From contig NC_091669.1 of NCBI RefSeq assembly GCF_042453785.1, forward strand, positions 33,993,001-34,057,000: a stretch of DNA of 64,000 nt, read 5' to 3'. Shown here one piece after another: positions 9,166 to 22,464 of this stretch. Under the pieces are notes generated by a model that saw only the letters and a list, made by a program, of their open reading frames with translations, ran no database searches and was not told the DNA's origin. The stretch comes from Malus domestica (lineage: Eukaryota; Streptophyta; Magnoliopsida; Rosales; Rosaceae). How positions within the stretch are numbered: the stretch's first letter is position 1; every line of letters begins with the position of its first letter. The position numbers and the translations under genes are program-made.

Positions 9166-10475
9166 GGTATTAACTTAATAAGCCATACAATGAAGCTTTG
9201 TGAGAGAGTAACTAAGCATTGATTGAGGCAAGAGACATGGGTCTTGGACAATCAATTAGGGTTCATGCCAGGACGCTCAACCATGGAGGCAATCTATCTC
9301 TTACGAAGATCGATGGAAAGATATAGAGATATGAAAAAGGATTTGCACATGGTATTTAAAGATTTGGAAAAAATGTACGATAGGGTCCTAAGAGACATTC
9401 TTTGCGGATTTTAGAGAAGAAATGAGTATGAGTAACATATATCCAAGCTATAAAGGATATGTATGATGGAACAATGACTGTAGTAAGAACTCATGAAGGA
9501 CAAACCGAAAGCTTTCCCATAACTGTAGGGTTACATCAAGACTCATCTTTAAGTCCTTACATTTTTGCATTGGTAATAGATGAGTTAACATGACATATTC
9601 AAGAAGATATTCCTTGTTGTATGCTTTTCGTAGACGATATGGTGTTAATAAATGAAACTCAGGAAGGAGTCAATGTGAAACTTAACCTTTGGAGAGAAAT
9701 GCTGAAATCTAAAGGTCTTCGCCTAAGTTGGTCAAAGATAGAATATATGGACTGCAAGTTCAGTGCGAACGAAGGTTCAAATGAGTTAGGGGTGATGATT
9801 GAAGATTAGTAAGTACTAAAAAGTGACAGCGTTCGCCACCTAGGATCCATCTTACAAAAGAACAGAGAGTTGGATGGAGATCTCAACCACAGAATACAAG
9901 TTTGATGGATGAAGTAGAAGAATGCATCGGGTGTGTTGTGCAACTGTCGTATGCTACTAAAACTCAAGGCAAATTTTATAGGACGACAATAAGGCCATCA
10001 ATGCTTTATGGCACGAATGTTGGGTGGTGAAATATCAACACGTACATAAAATGAGTGTAGCGGAGATGAAAATACTTCGTTGGATGTGTAGGCACACGAG
10101 AAAGGATAGGATTAGGAATGAGGATATCCGAGGTAAAGTAGGAGTAGCCGAGATTGAAGGAAAGATGAGAGAAAATCAGTTAAGATGATTTGGACATGTG
10201 AAACAAAGGCCTACAAATGCTCTAGTTAGAAGATGCGATTACGAGACAGAAGTTCAGGGCCGAAGGGGTAGAGGAAGACCAGGAAGACTTGGAAAAAGAC
10301 TCTAAGGAAAGACTTGGAGTACTTGGATTTAACGGAAGATGTGGCACATAACCGAGCGCAATGACGTTCTAGGATTCATACAGTCGACCCCACTTAAACC
10401 GAGCGCAATGACGTTCTAGGATTCATACAGTCGACCCCATTTAGTGGGATAAGGCTATGTTGTTGTTGTTTCTTG
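9166..10475 (+). pseudogene. LINE (non-LTR retrotransposon) reverse transcriptase remnant
   Basis: Pieces of a LINE reverse transcriptase appear in order but in broken frames: DNQLGFMPGRSTMEAI (about 9,250), a VFKDLEKMYDRV block (about 9,355), then FVDDMVLI, the [YF]xDD catalytic motif (about 9,627), then a C-terminal part with RRGRGRPGR (about 10,260). Stops and frameshifts interrupt it repeatedly and the 5' part is missing. The 3' end is the usual 'ttagtgggataaggc' followed by a short GTT repeat near 10,458-10,470. Immobile. Confidence 0.85.
10351..10440 (+). repeat. 47-bp tandem duplication within the LINE remnant
   Basis: 'accgagcgcaatgacgttct' starts at 10,351 and again at 10,398; the two units are nearly identical. 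The duplication lies in the last coding stretch of the LINE remnant and arose after or during its decay. Confidence 0.85.
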
Positions 10476-12179
<1,704 letters not shown>

Positions 12180-12446
12180 AGATCGATAATCCTTACTTCG
12201 TTGATGATCGGATTTACTAGTACTTTGTGTACTTGATCTCTTAATTTCTGTTCTAATACTTTGAAAAATAAGGAACAAATAATCATGCTCCTTCTTGATC
12301 AGTCGCTGTATTGTACGAGAATAGGAAAATGAGTCTTCTCAAGGGGGACAGTTTGAAAACTTTTGTTTTCAGCTAAATAAATGGAACTTTGTGACATGTT
12401 ATGATTTTGTAATTTTGGCCTCTCTCTTTAAGTAAGGTTCAATGTT

Positions 12447-12530
12447 GCAGTGTTTTGTAGAATATCGCTTGCATTTAAGAAAATTGTGGCAGTGTTTTGT
12501 AGAATATCGCTTGCATTCAAGAAAATTGTT
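12447..12530 (+). repeat. 42-bp tandem duplication
   Basis: 'gcagtgttttgtagaatatc' begins at 12,447 and again at 12,489 with one or two differences per unit. It lies downstream of the GST gene and no function is visible. Confidence 0.85.
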
Positions 12531-13524
12531 GCCGTAGTGTCTTCTGTATTTTTCTTTAATGTACTACAATGTTTGAAGTTGGATGAATTTGCTGTATTTT
12601 TCTGTTTCTTTTGGTTTTAGATGAGTTTGGTGTCTTTCTGTATTTTTCTTTTAACCCGCTAACCCCTAACTCAATACTTTTGTTCTCCCTTTATTTTGTA
12701 TTACTCACTCTCACTCAAACCACCTCTTAGGCTCCTCTTCCCTCTTCCTCCAAATAGCTCTCTCTCCTTTCCGACGCTGAGACTGTCGAGCCTTTCATTG
12801 CCCAATCGTTGAAGGTCTCGATGCCAAAGTTTTTCAAGGGGTGGGATATGTGAATTATCCAATTGAGATAAGGGGAGAGCTCCATTTGGATGCATACACA
12901 TATATGATCTGAATGATTCTTTGTAAATATGATCTTCAAATGAAGATTAAGAAATTGAACCATTATGATTATGAAATTTATATGGTGTATATACATTATC
13001 CATAAGAGATGATATATGGCGCACAAACCGACTATAAACACTAATTACAATTTCATTAATTGAAAAAAATTGTCATGACAACTTTATAGGACTATAGTTC
13101 TGACAAACTTAATTTATAATTCTGAGTTACAAGCAACATAAATAGAGAGCCAAACCGCAAGTGGCAAGGTTCCCATCAAATTTCACCCCTCCTCCAACTT
13201 CAACTTCTGTGCTATCTGAAGGGCATGTGGGTGCTCCCTTATACAAATCGATGTAAATGGAAGATTTGGTTAAGATTACTAACAGGATATCCATGTATAA
13301 AAAGTCAAAATCAATTTTGTCTTTGGGGGCAGATTAAGGAGTCAAAATACAAACTTGTTTCATTTTTTAAGGTACCCTTAATTTTGTGCTGATTCATCCC
13401 TAACTGTGCTCCTATAATTATGCATCCCGAAACTCCAACCTTTTCCCATTAGGAAAGCACTAAAATATGGCGTTACAGAATCAAATTTTATCAAATCTAT
13501 ATTTAAAAGCAAGATTATGACCAA

Positions 13525-13686
13525 TCAGTACTATAGTTTGGTGGTCTTCCTTTTCCCATTAGGAAAGGTTTTAGGTTTGAATTTTGTAGATGGCGAATTC
13601 AATACCAAATTAGGCTGTCCATTGTGTGGCTTAGCCGAACTTCCCCTCACGTAAAAATATTGATGTACACCAAAAAAAAAAAAAAA
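13525..13686 (+). mobile_element. SINE-like element ending in poly(A)
   Basis: A tRNA-like head with 'ttaggtttgaattttg' (B-box region) leads to 'gatggcgaattcaatacc', 'gtgtggcttagcc' and an A-run at about 13,672-13,686. The same body words occur in antisense at 995-1,090, supporting one dispersed SINE family. Confidence 0.55.
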
Positions 13687-13719
13687 TGTTATTTTCAATT
13701 GCTAGAAAAAGGGTAGGTT

Positions 13720-13857
13720 GCATAATCACCCAGTAACAAACATTCATCCGTAATTTGACTCGCTTAATCTTCTAATACATTAGAAAAATATTTGGTATAG
13801 ACTGCATAATCACCCCAATACCAAACATTCATGTGTAATTTGACTCGCTTAATCTTT
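13720..13857 (+). repeat. Diverged 84-bp tandem duplication
   Basis: 'gcataatcaccc', 'aaacattcat' and 'gtaatttgactcgcttaatc' occur in the same order at 13,720-13,772 and 13,804-13,857. Confidence 0.7.
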
Positions 13858-16800
13858 CTAATTGTGGACATTCATGTGTAGTTCCACTCACTTGTCGTAA
13901 TCATATAACAACCAATGCAGTCCTACAAAATATAAAACAAAAGGAAAAAAACACCATAAAGGAAACATAATATCTCACTCATTTTTGCCTCTATTATCAT
14001 TATTATTGCTTTTTTTTTTAAAAAAAGTTTAAATTGGTCAGACTGATTGACCCATCAGTGCATTCTTGCTTCTCACACATTCTCTGATTCTGTGGGGAAA
14101 TTCAAGCCTTTCTTCTTCTTCTTCTTCTCCTCCTCTCTTTCTCTCTCTTTCTCTCTCCAAAAAACAGAAATGGACGAACATTCTTTGTCAACTGTTGCAT
14201 TTAACAGAGCAATACAACAGGTTTCCTCTTCTTACCCTTCTTTTTTCCTTTTTCCTTTTTCCTTTCTCATCATATCCATCAATGCATTTAAATTCTGCAT
14301 TCTTTTACATCAATTTTCTTTTAATATTTATGGGATTTAGTATCGTTTATTGGTACTTCAGAATTTTTCTTGTGGTACAATTCACATTTCTGTTCAGTTG
14401 TTTAACCATATATCACTGAAGTCTGGAGATACAACTGATTTGAAGCTTTTGTTTAATAAAATAATCATATTTTAATTGCAGTTCTTTAAGTTAGAAATTA
14501 TTTTCTTTGAAGATATCTCTTTTGGGATTTCAAATAGGTTGCCAGTTGATATGAATCCATAGAACCAAAAGTTATGTGGGGAACCATCTACTTGTTAGAA
14601 TAATATAATATTTTTAAGACTCTAATCGCATGTTTACCGTTATTTTGATAATATTGTGAATTTTAAGTAAGTTGAGTAAGAAATAGATTGAAGTCTTTGA
14701 GTCTTCTCTTCCCATTTTCCCAAGCTCTCCTTCTCTTCTGATTTTCGCTTTATGTCCGGTAAAAAAATTCCATTTTGATGTTTGAACAGGCAGTTGTCTC
14801 TATGAAGAGGGGTGCTTATCTGCTGAAATATGGACGAAGAGGGAAGCCCAAGTTCTGCCCTTTCCGGCTTTCCACGGTAGACTTCTGTACTGTAACTTGG
14901 CATCAATGATTTCAATATGTGCAATCTTCATGTAGCTCTGGATCAATGCTCATGAAATTTGATTGAGCTGTCTGTTTCTGCAGAACACTACTTAAGTTTA
15001 TTATTACAATTATCTTTTGGTTGGTAACAAAGGTGTCCTCACCCAGAAAAAATCCCATGGGACTGACTCTCATGGGGTTAATTTAAGATTTTAGACCATT
15101 TTCTATGCCATATTATCAAACAACTTGCTAAACCTTTCTACCCTGTGTAACATTTTCTTGGCCAACCGCAAAACCTTTGTTATAGCTTAACTTTTACATA
15201 TTTGCAATGTGGTGATTGATTACCAGGAGGGTGCTGTAAGATTTATAGTCTACATTATTGCCAGCTTGGAAAACGTATTTCTCGGCAATTGTTTTGAATA
15301 TGTTCATTAAAATCCAGCACGAAGAGGAACTATTTCACATGCTGATGTCCTATTTACAAATTATGTATGATCAATTAATCAATATTCAACTTTCATGCTA
15401 CTTGCATTGCTACTCTTTTTTGAAGTTAGAATTGGAATCTGACAATCAATTGGTTCGTATCCCCTTGATAGCAGTACAAACGTTGATCCAGTTATTAGTT
15501 TTTGTCCTTTTTGCTATCAAGCAGAGTAATGATAGATACCTGAGTTTCACTTTTTTCTGGATGTCAGGATGAGAAGTTTTTGATATGGTGTTCCAGAAAG
15601 GAGGAAAGGCAATTGAAATTGAGCTCAGTCACAAAAATTATACCCGGACAGTGGACAGTATGTAATTCAGATTGAAGTCAGATTTTAACTTGTTTTATTT
15701 AACTCTTAACATCACACATTGTTTAGCAATATGCTTCTTTGCTCTATATCATAGGCGGTTCCACTTATGACAGGTTAGTTTACGGGGGAAACTGGAACCA
15801 GAAAGGAAGGGTCAGTCATTTTCAATTGTCTATGCACACAGTGAATGTTCACTTGATCTGGTAGTCTGATGTCTCGATTTAAGTCTATTTCTTCAATGAC
15901 TTAAGATCAGTAGTTCCTTTGCTCATTGTATCTCATTAATTTTTATTGTTCATTTTATACAGATGTGCAAAGATGAAATCCAATGCGATCTTTGGATTTT
16001 AGGGTTGAGGGCTTTAACATCCCTGCATTGCCATCCTAGACCACTTAATAATTTGGGAAGTTTCGGACAGGTGCAAAGTTGTCTAAATAGTCCGGCAGGT
16101 CTTTTTAGGAGAAGGCAAACTCTTGTAATAGTGGACGATGACAACGAGTTCTCCCAGGTTTTTATACCTTTTACATTTTTCTCGTTTCTCCAACTATTCT
16201 ATTGTTCAATCAGTAGCATATCAATATCTGAGTTTAGTTTTAATTTAGTTAGACCATGTTAGGAGATGCATGTTTAACCATCATTCAATTTTTCGTCTAT
16301 TGATTTTTTTGAAGGTGAGAAGCGTATGCGGGAGTCCTACTTTAACACTTTCTGAGAGGTGTATTTCTGATGGCATATCTTTTTCTTCTGATAGCTTTTT
16401 TTCGTCGGAATCAGTCCTATCAAATATGCAAAATGTAATGGACATCTCAGTTCCAGATTCTCCATATATTGGATCAGATTATCTCAAGAGGAGGCGAATA
16501 TATTCTGATGCCGACTGTGAGCCTCACAGGTTTGTTTCCTATGCCTATGGAACCTCAAGAATTGAAAAGGACAATATTTTGAAAGATGTCATGATCTGGG
16601 GTGAAAGTATTGGAGGGAATGTATGTGGATTGCAAGCAGATGCTTTACTGCCTAAGTTATTAGAATCAACTATGACGATGGATGTACAGAATATATCTTT
16701 AGGAGGGAAGCATGCTGCAGTAGTTACGAAGCAGGGGGAAGTGTTCTGCTGGGGTCACGCTAATGGGGGAAGACTAGGGCACAAAATCAATATGGATGTG

Positions 16801-17539
16801 AGCAACCCTAAACCTGTTGACTCCCTTAATGGGATCCAGGTGAAATCTGTTTCGTGTGGTGAATATCAAACATGCGCTCTGACACATTCTGGTGAGCTCT
16901 ATACATGGGGAGACACAAGTTGCGGTGCCAGTTTAGAGGCCGAGGAGAAGAGTATCAGTCAGTGGTTACCGCATAAACTTTCTGGTCCCTTGAATAATAT
17001 AAATGTATCATATGTCGCTTGTGGGGAATGGCATACCGCTATGGTGTCCACTTCTGGGAATTTATTTACATATGGAGACGGAACCTTTGGGGTACTGGGG
17101 CACGGAAATCTTTATAGTGTTTATCAACCAAAGCAAGTTGAATCTCTCAAGGGTTTATGGGTAAAATCTGCTGCGTGCGGATCATGGCACATGGCTGCTG
17201 TAGTTGAAATCATGGTCGATTGTCTCAGGTCCAATTCAATTGGTGGGAAGTTGTTTACATGGGGTGATGGGGATAGAGGGAGGCTAGGACATGTGGATCA
17301 TGAGAGGAAGCTTTTACCAACTTGCGTTGGGCAGCTTGTGGATCATGATTTTGTTCAAGTTTGTTGTGGAAGAATGTTGACTGTTGGGCTTACCAATAAA
17401 GGTGCAGTTTATACAATTGGAAGTTCAGTACATGGGCAGTTAGGGAATGCTCAAGCCAAGGATAAATCAATCACATTGGTCGAAGGGAAGCTTAAGGAAG
17501 AGTTTGTTAGAGAAATAGCATCCGGTTCATATCATATAG

Positions 17540-18240
17540 TGTTGTGCTAGGATAGCACCAAACCCGTTGGAACCAACTCAAGCTAACCCACAGGAAATTT
17601 ATCAAATGAAAATGGAAGAACAAAATATAAAAGACACCAAGATTTTAACGAGGTTCCTCAACAGTCAGTATAACTAGAGTACGTCCTCGGAGCAGTAGGA
17701 GCTCACCCAATAATCCACTATCAACCAAATGGGAGTTTACAAAGTGTTGGCAATCTCACAACCCAAATAACCCAATACACCCAATAGCTCTCACACACCA
17801 CAGAAACAAATAGAGAAAGAAATATAAGGTATAATTTCTTCTCTACACATATAGCTCAAAGCTATTACAACAATAACTATGATGGATGATTGCTAATAAA
17901 AAAGAAGAGCACATTCTTCTTCTTTTCAACAAAGGGTTGTTGCACCCTTTCTAATTTTCTGATGCTCTGCAGCTTGCACTCATTTTCTCTGCAGCTCTCT
18001 TCTCTCTTCTGCTCAAAACTGAAATTGAGCTCTCCTTTTCTTCTCTATCTACCGAAACAAAACAATGACTTATTATTTAAACCAAGCCATCACTTTCGGC
18101 TAATAAAAAACCACAAAAGAAGAAAAAACATCATCATGATGCCTCCTCATCATGATGTCTTTATAATTTTATAACCAAAAGTTTTTTCTTTTCCTTTTTT
18201 TAATAGCCGAAAGTAATTGTTGTTTGGCCATAATTTAACA
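17540..18240 (-). repeat. Copia LTR (3' LTR of the element)
   Basis: 701 bp, begins TGTTGTGCTAGG and ends AATTTAACA on the plus strand. Differs from its partner at three positions, all in the first 170 bp. Reading from PRAF, it supplies the premature stop at 17,548-17,550. Confidence 0.95.
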
Positions 18241-18382
18241 ATCTCCACCTTGGCCAAAATTCGAAAACACCATGATAAGCCAACCAACACAATCAACACA
18301 AAAAAATCACTCCCAAACACTAGTACGAGAACAACTCATACCGAGCCAAATGCTCCAAAACTCCTACTGCTCAACGCCTTCT

Positions 18383-21300
18383 TTATATAGGCATAATGTG
18401 AGCCAAGTTCAAACAATGAACAAACTTGGCTACACCAACAACCTTAGTCAACATATCAGCGGGGTTGTCTTTAGTTGGAATCTTCTGGAGAATGATTTCC
18501 CCTTCACCAACAATTTCACGAACAAAGTGATAACGCACATCTATGTGCTTGGTCCTCACATGATGAACCTGATACTTAGCCAAATAAATGGCACTCTGAC
18601 TATCACAATGTACCTCCACCTGCTTCTGATCAACCCCCAAATATGTAATCAGCCCATGTATCCAAATGGCCTCCTTTATAGCTTCAGCAACTGCCATATA
18701 TTCAGCCTCTGTAGTAGATAAGGCAACAGACGACTGCAAAATAGACCTCCAACAAACTGGCCCTTTAGCCATAGTAAACACATAGCCTGTAGTAGACTTC
18801 CTTCCATCCAGATCACCTGCATAATCTGAATCAACATAACCAACTGCAAAATGACCAATACCAGAGTCATCTCTCTCAAAGCATAAACCAACATCTCGAG
18901 TACCATGGAGATATCTCAATATCCACTTAGCTGCTTGCCAGTGCTCTTTACCTGGATTATGCATATATCGACTCACCATGCCAACTGCATGAGCAATATC
19001 CGGTCTAGAGCATACCATTGCATACATCAAACTACCAACCAAATTTGCATATGGTATATTTTTCATTTGCAGCTTCTCTTTATCATTTTTAGGACATTGT
19101 AGAGAACTTAATTTAAAATGAGGAGCCAAAGGGGTACTAACCGGTTTGGTTGAATCATGAACTCCAAACTTCCGAATCAACTTCTCAAGGTATTGTCTTT
19201 GATTCAAACTGACGAAACCCTTTGCTCTATCTCTAGTGATCTCCATGCCAAGGATCTTCTTCGCTTCACCAAGATCCTTCATCTCAAACTCATTCTTCAT
19301 TTGCTTCTTCAATTTTTCAATCTCTTCAACATTTTTTGAGGCAATCAACATATCATCAACATATATCAACAAATAAATGAAAGACCCATCTTGCAACTTC
19401 TTGAAGTACACACAATGATCATATTGACTTCTAGAATAATTTTGGCCTCTCATAAATTTATCAAACCTCAAATACCATTGTCTTGGAGATTGCTTCAAGC
19501 CATAAAGTGATTTCTTCAATTTGCAAAACAAATTCTCCTTCCCTTTCACTATATACCCATCTGGTTGACACATATAAATCTCTTCATTCAAATCACCATG
19601 TAGGAAAGCCGTCTTCACATCAAGTTGCACAAGCTCAAGATCATACTGTGCAACAAGAGCTAACATAATGCGAATTGAGGAGTGCTTCACAACCGGAGAA
19701 AAGATTTCATTGTAGTCAATGCCCTCCTTTTGTGCATACCCTTTAGCAACTAATCTTGCTTTGAATCTCACATTGCTTTTCTCATCAGCATCTTCCTTCT
19801 TGGCATACACCCATTTGCAACCGATAGCTTTCTTGCCCTTAGGCAATTTAGCTAACTCCCAAGTCTTGTTCTTCAAGAGAGAATTCATCTCATCACCCAT
19901 GGCATTGCACCACCTCTTCTTCTCCTCACTCTCAATGGCTTCTTCGAAATTAGATGGAATATCATCAGTGATAATAGGAAGAGCAAAAGAAACATAGTCA
20001 TTATACCGAGCTGGCTTGGTAATTTGTCTCTTTCCACTGTTTTTGGCAATAGACTCTTGAGGTGAAACTTGCTCTTCAACTTGAATAGAATCTTCAAGTT
20101 CAACTTCTTCAACATCCTCATGGTCTCCCACTTCTTCACTTGTAGTGGCTTCGACATTAGCGGAAATAGGATTTGAAGTACCAGATGCAACTTTCTCAAG
20201 CTCCACCTGTTGGACATCTTTCACATTCTTCTCAGAGACTTTGTACATACTTTCTTCATCAAATGTCACATCTCTACTAATTACCAGTTTCTTCATCTCT
20301 GGACACCACAACCTGTAACCTTTGACACCACTACTAAAACCAAGAAAGATAGCCTTTTTGGCTCTAGGATCAAGTTTATTTTCAGTTACATGAAAATAAG
20401 CAGGTGAACCAAAAATACGAATATGATCATAATCAGAAGAAGGTTTTCCAGTCCATACCTCCATTGGTGTCTTACCCTGAATAGCAGCTGAAGGTAACCG
20501 GTTGATGATGTGACATGCATAATTAACTGCTTCTGCCCAAAATGACTTGCTTAAACCCGACTGGGACAACATACATCTAACCTTCTCAAGCAAGGTTTGA
20601 TTCAATCTTTCTGCAACTCCATTTTGTTGTGGAGTTCCCCGAACACTGAAATGTCTCACAATTCCTTCCTCTTTGCAAACTTTAAAGAAAGGATCGGATG
20701 TGTATTCACCACCATTATCCGATCTCAAAATCTTAATCTTTCTCCCAGTTTGGTTCTCAACCATTTTCTTCCAACCCAAGAAAATGCTCAACACCTCACT
20801 CTTGTGCTTCATAGTGTAGACCCAAGACCTTCTTGAATAATCATCAACAAAGGTCACGAACCAATGTCTACCACTCAAAGAGGGAGTCTTTGTAGGACCC
20901 CAAACATCCGAATGCACATAATCAAGAATGCCCTTCGTCTGATGTACAGCAGTACCAAACTTCACTCTAGTTTGCTTCCCCAAGACACAATGCTCGCAGA
21001 AATCAAGCTTACAAGTCGTGGCACCTTTTAGAAGACCTGGTTTCACAAGCCCTTGTAGAGCTTTCTCACCGGCATGGCCTAATCTCATATGCCACAATCT
21101 AGTAGTATCTGAATTAGATGTGCCCATATTTTCAGAGACTACATATGCTTCACCTGTCACAGTGCTTCCCTGCAATAAATACAAATGGCCACATCTAGGA
21201 GCTTTCATCACAACAAGTGCACCATAAGTAACTTTCAATGTCTGTCCATCTGAATGAAACCTGAAGCCCTTGGATTCCAGAGTACCCAAAGAAATAAGAT

Positions 21301-22414
21301 TTTTCTTCAAATTCGGTACATACCGAACACCTGTCAACTCTTTAACCATGCCATCATGCAACTTCAAACGAACTGTACCAATCCCTTTTGTTGTGCAAGG
21401 ATTATCATCTCCCATGAACACAACGCCACCATCAAACTCTTTCAAGCTTGAAAACCAATCCTTGTGAGGAGTCATATGATGAGTACAACCCGTATCCAAC
21501 ACCCACTTAGTAGCACAATCAAATGATGAGGAAGTGGTTAAAGCAAAATCAGAAAAATCTGTTTCAACCTCAGCAACATTAGCTTCAGAACTTTCTTTGC
21601 CTTTGGTCTTCAATTTAGGACAATCTTTCTTCCAATGACCCTTATTATGACAAAAGGCACATTCATCCCTTTCCAAAGGTTTTCTACCTTTAGAGTTTCC
21701 TCTAGGTCGAGACTGTGATTTTTTCCTGCTAGAAGATGACCTCCTCTCCGATGATCTACCTCTAACAAATAAAGCTTCAGAGGTACTATCATGATTTTTA
21801 TCTCTATGCCTCATTTCATAATTCATCAAGGCATTTGACACATCTTCAAATTTCACAGTTTCTTTACCATGCATAATAGTGGTAACAAAATGCTCATAAG
21901 AATCCGGCAAGGAATTCAACAATATTAAGGCCTTATCTTCATCCTTAATATCCTCATCTAAATTTAACAAGTCGGCAATCAACTTATTAAAAGCATCAAG
22001 GTGTCTAATCATTTTTGTACCTTCTTTGTATTGGAAGCGGTAGAGTTTTTTCTTCAAGTGTAGCCGGTTCTCTGCACTCTTCGTCATATACTTGTCTTCC
22101 AATTTTTGCCACAACACACTTGCTACCGTCTCCCGCATCACAAAATACTTCTGAGTTTTTGCAAGGCACAACCGAATTGAAGAGCAAGCCCACAAATTTA
22201 ATTTCTCCCATTCTGACTTCGACATGGCTTCTGGCTTCTCTCCCAAAGCGGCAAGTAGATCTTGTTGAGCCAACACATCTTTGACCTCACATTGCCACAT
22301 CCCGAAGTTGTTTGTGCCATCAAACTTTTCCACTTCGAACTTTGCATTTTGCACCGTAGTTCTTGCAAACCCGGAGGTGCTTCCAAAAGGATTCTCATCT
22401 TGCCCGTCTGACAT
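18383..22414 (-). CDS. Ty1-copia Gag-Pol polyprotein
   Basis: A single 1,343-residue frame encodes all functions of a copia element in the copia order. Gag occupies about 1-240, with a zinc knuckle at Cys252, Cys255, His260 and Cys265. The aspartic protease has its active site at Asp307 (DTG). Integrase shows the HHCC module (His442, His447, Cys473, Cys476) and the catalytic Asp503, Asp566 and Glu602 (36 residues after Asp566, the D-D-35-E spacing). Reverse transcriptase has its YVDD box (about residue 1,010). RNase H follows, with the VALSTTEAEY and HIDVRYHF blocks near the end. The wording is closest to Tnt1/Tork-type copia elements, from memory. No stop or frameshift is visible, unlike every other retroelement in this window. 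Expression is expected from the LTR at 22,465-23,165. Confidence 0.95.
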   Translation of the reverse strand: MSDGQDENPFGSTSGFARTTVQNAKFEVEKFDGTNNFGMWQCEVKDVLAQQDLLAALGEKPEAMSKSEWEKLNLWACSSIRLCLAKTQKYFVMRETVASVLWQKLEDKYMTKSAENRLHLKKKLYRFQYKEGTKMIRHLDAFNKLIADLLNLDEDIKDEDKALILLNSLPDSYEHFVTTIMHGKETVKFEDVSNALMNYEMRHRDKNHDSTSEALFVRGRSSERRSSSSRKKSQSRPRGNSKGRKPLERDECAFCHNKGHWKKDCPKLKTKGKESSEANVAEVETDFSDFALTTSSSFDCATKWVLDTGCTHHMTPHKDWFSSLKEFDGGVVFMGDDNPCTTKGIGTVRLKLHDGMVKELTGVRYVPNLKKNLISLGTLESKGFRFHSDGQTLKVTYGALVVMKAPRCGHLYLLQGSTVTGEAYVVSENMGTSNSDTTRLWHMRLGHAGEKALQGLVKPGLLKGATTCKLDFCEHCVLGKQTRVKFGTAVHQTKGILDYVHSDVWGPTKTPSLSGRHWFVTFVDDYSRRSWVYTMKHKSEVLSIFLGWKKMVENQTGRKIKILRSDNGGEYTSDPFFKVCKEEGIVRHFSVRGTPQQNGVAERLNQTLLEKVRCMLSQSGLSKSFWAEAVNYACHIINRLPSAAIQGKTPMEVWTGKPSSDYDHIRIFGSPAYFHVTENKLDPRAKKAIFLGFSSGVKGYRLWCPEMKKLVISRDVTFDEESMYKVSEKNVKDVQQVELEKVASGTSNPISANVEATTSEEVGDHEDVEEVELEDSIQVEEQVSPQESIAKNSGKRQITKPARYNDYVSFALPIITDDIPSNFEEAIESEEKKRWCNAMGDEMNSLLKNKTWELAKLPKGKKAIGCKWVYAKKEDADEKSNVRFKARLVAKGYAQKEGIDYNEIFSPVVKHSSIRIMLALVAQYDLELVQLDVKTAFLHGDLNEEIYMCQPDGYIVKGKENLFCKLKKSLYGLKQSPRQWYLRFDKFMRGQNYSRSQYDHCVYFKKLQDGSFIYLLIYVDDMLIASKNVEEIEKLKKQMKNEFEMKDLGEAKKILGMEITRDRAKGFVSLNQRQYLEKLIRKFGVHDSTKPVSTPLAPHFKLSSLQCPKNDKEKLQMKNIPYANLVGSLMYAMVCSRPDIAHAVGMVSRYMHNPGKEHWQAAKWILRYLHGTRDVGLCFERDDSGIGHFAVGYVDSDYAGDLDGRKSTTGYVFTMAKGPVCWRSILQSSVALSTTEAEYMAVAEAIKEAIWIHGLITYLGVDQKQVEVHCDSQSAIYLAKYQVHHVRTKHIDVRYHFVREIVGEGEIILQKIPTKDNPADMLTKVVGVAKFVHCLNLAHIMPI

Positions 22415-22450
22415 CTTTTGGCAACTAGACAGTACCCAAGAGCAACCAGT

Positions 22451-22462
22451 GCTCTGATACCA
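22451..22462 (-). other. Copia primer-binding site (initiator Met tRNA)
   Basis: TGGTATCAGAGC on the minus strand matches the complement of the 3' end of plant initiator tRNA-Met and lies two bases from the LTR. Confidence 0.9.
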
Positions 22463-22464
22463 AT

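Larger units (their letters stand above)
12180..14169. other. Intergenic region between GST and PRAF genes
   Basis: Contains the GST 3' end, a 42-bp tandem duplication (12,447), a SINE (about 13,525-13,690) and an 84-bp diverged duplication (13,720). A CT-rich stretch at 14,110-14,158 is probably the leader of the next gene. No further gene seen. Confidence 0.5.

Noticed and set aside
18272..22284. Numerous plus-strand ORFs across the copia element
   Set aside because: All are complements of the 1,343-codon minus-strand polyprotein.
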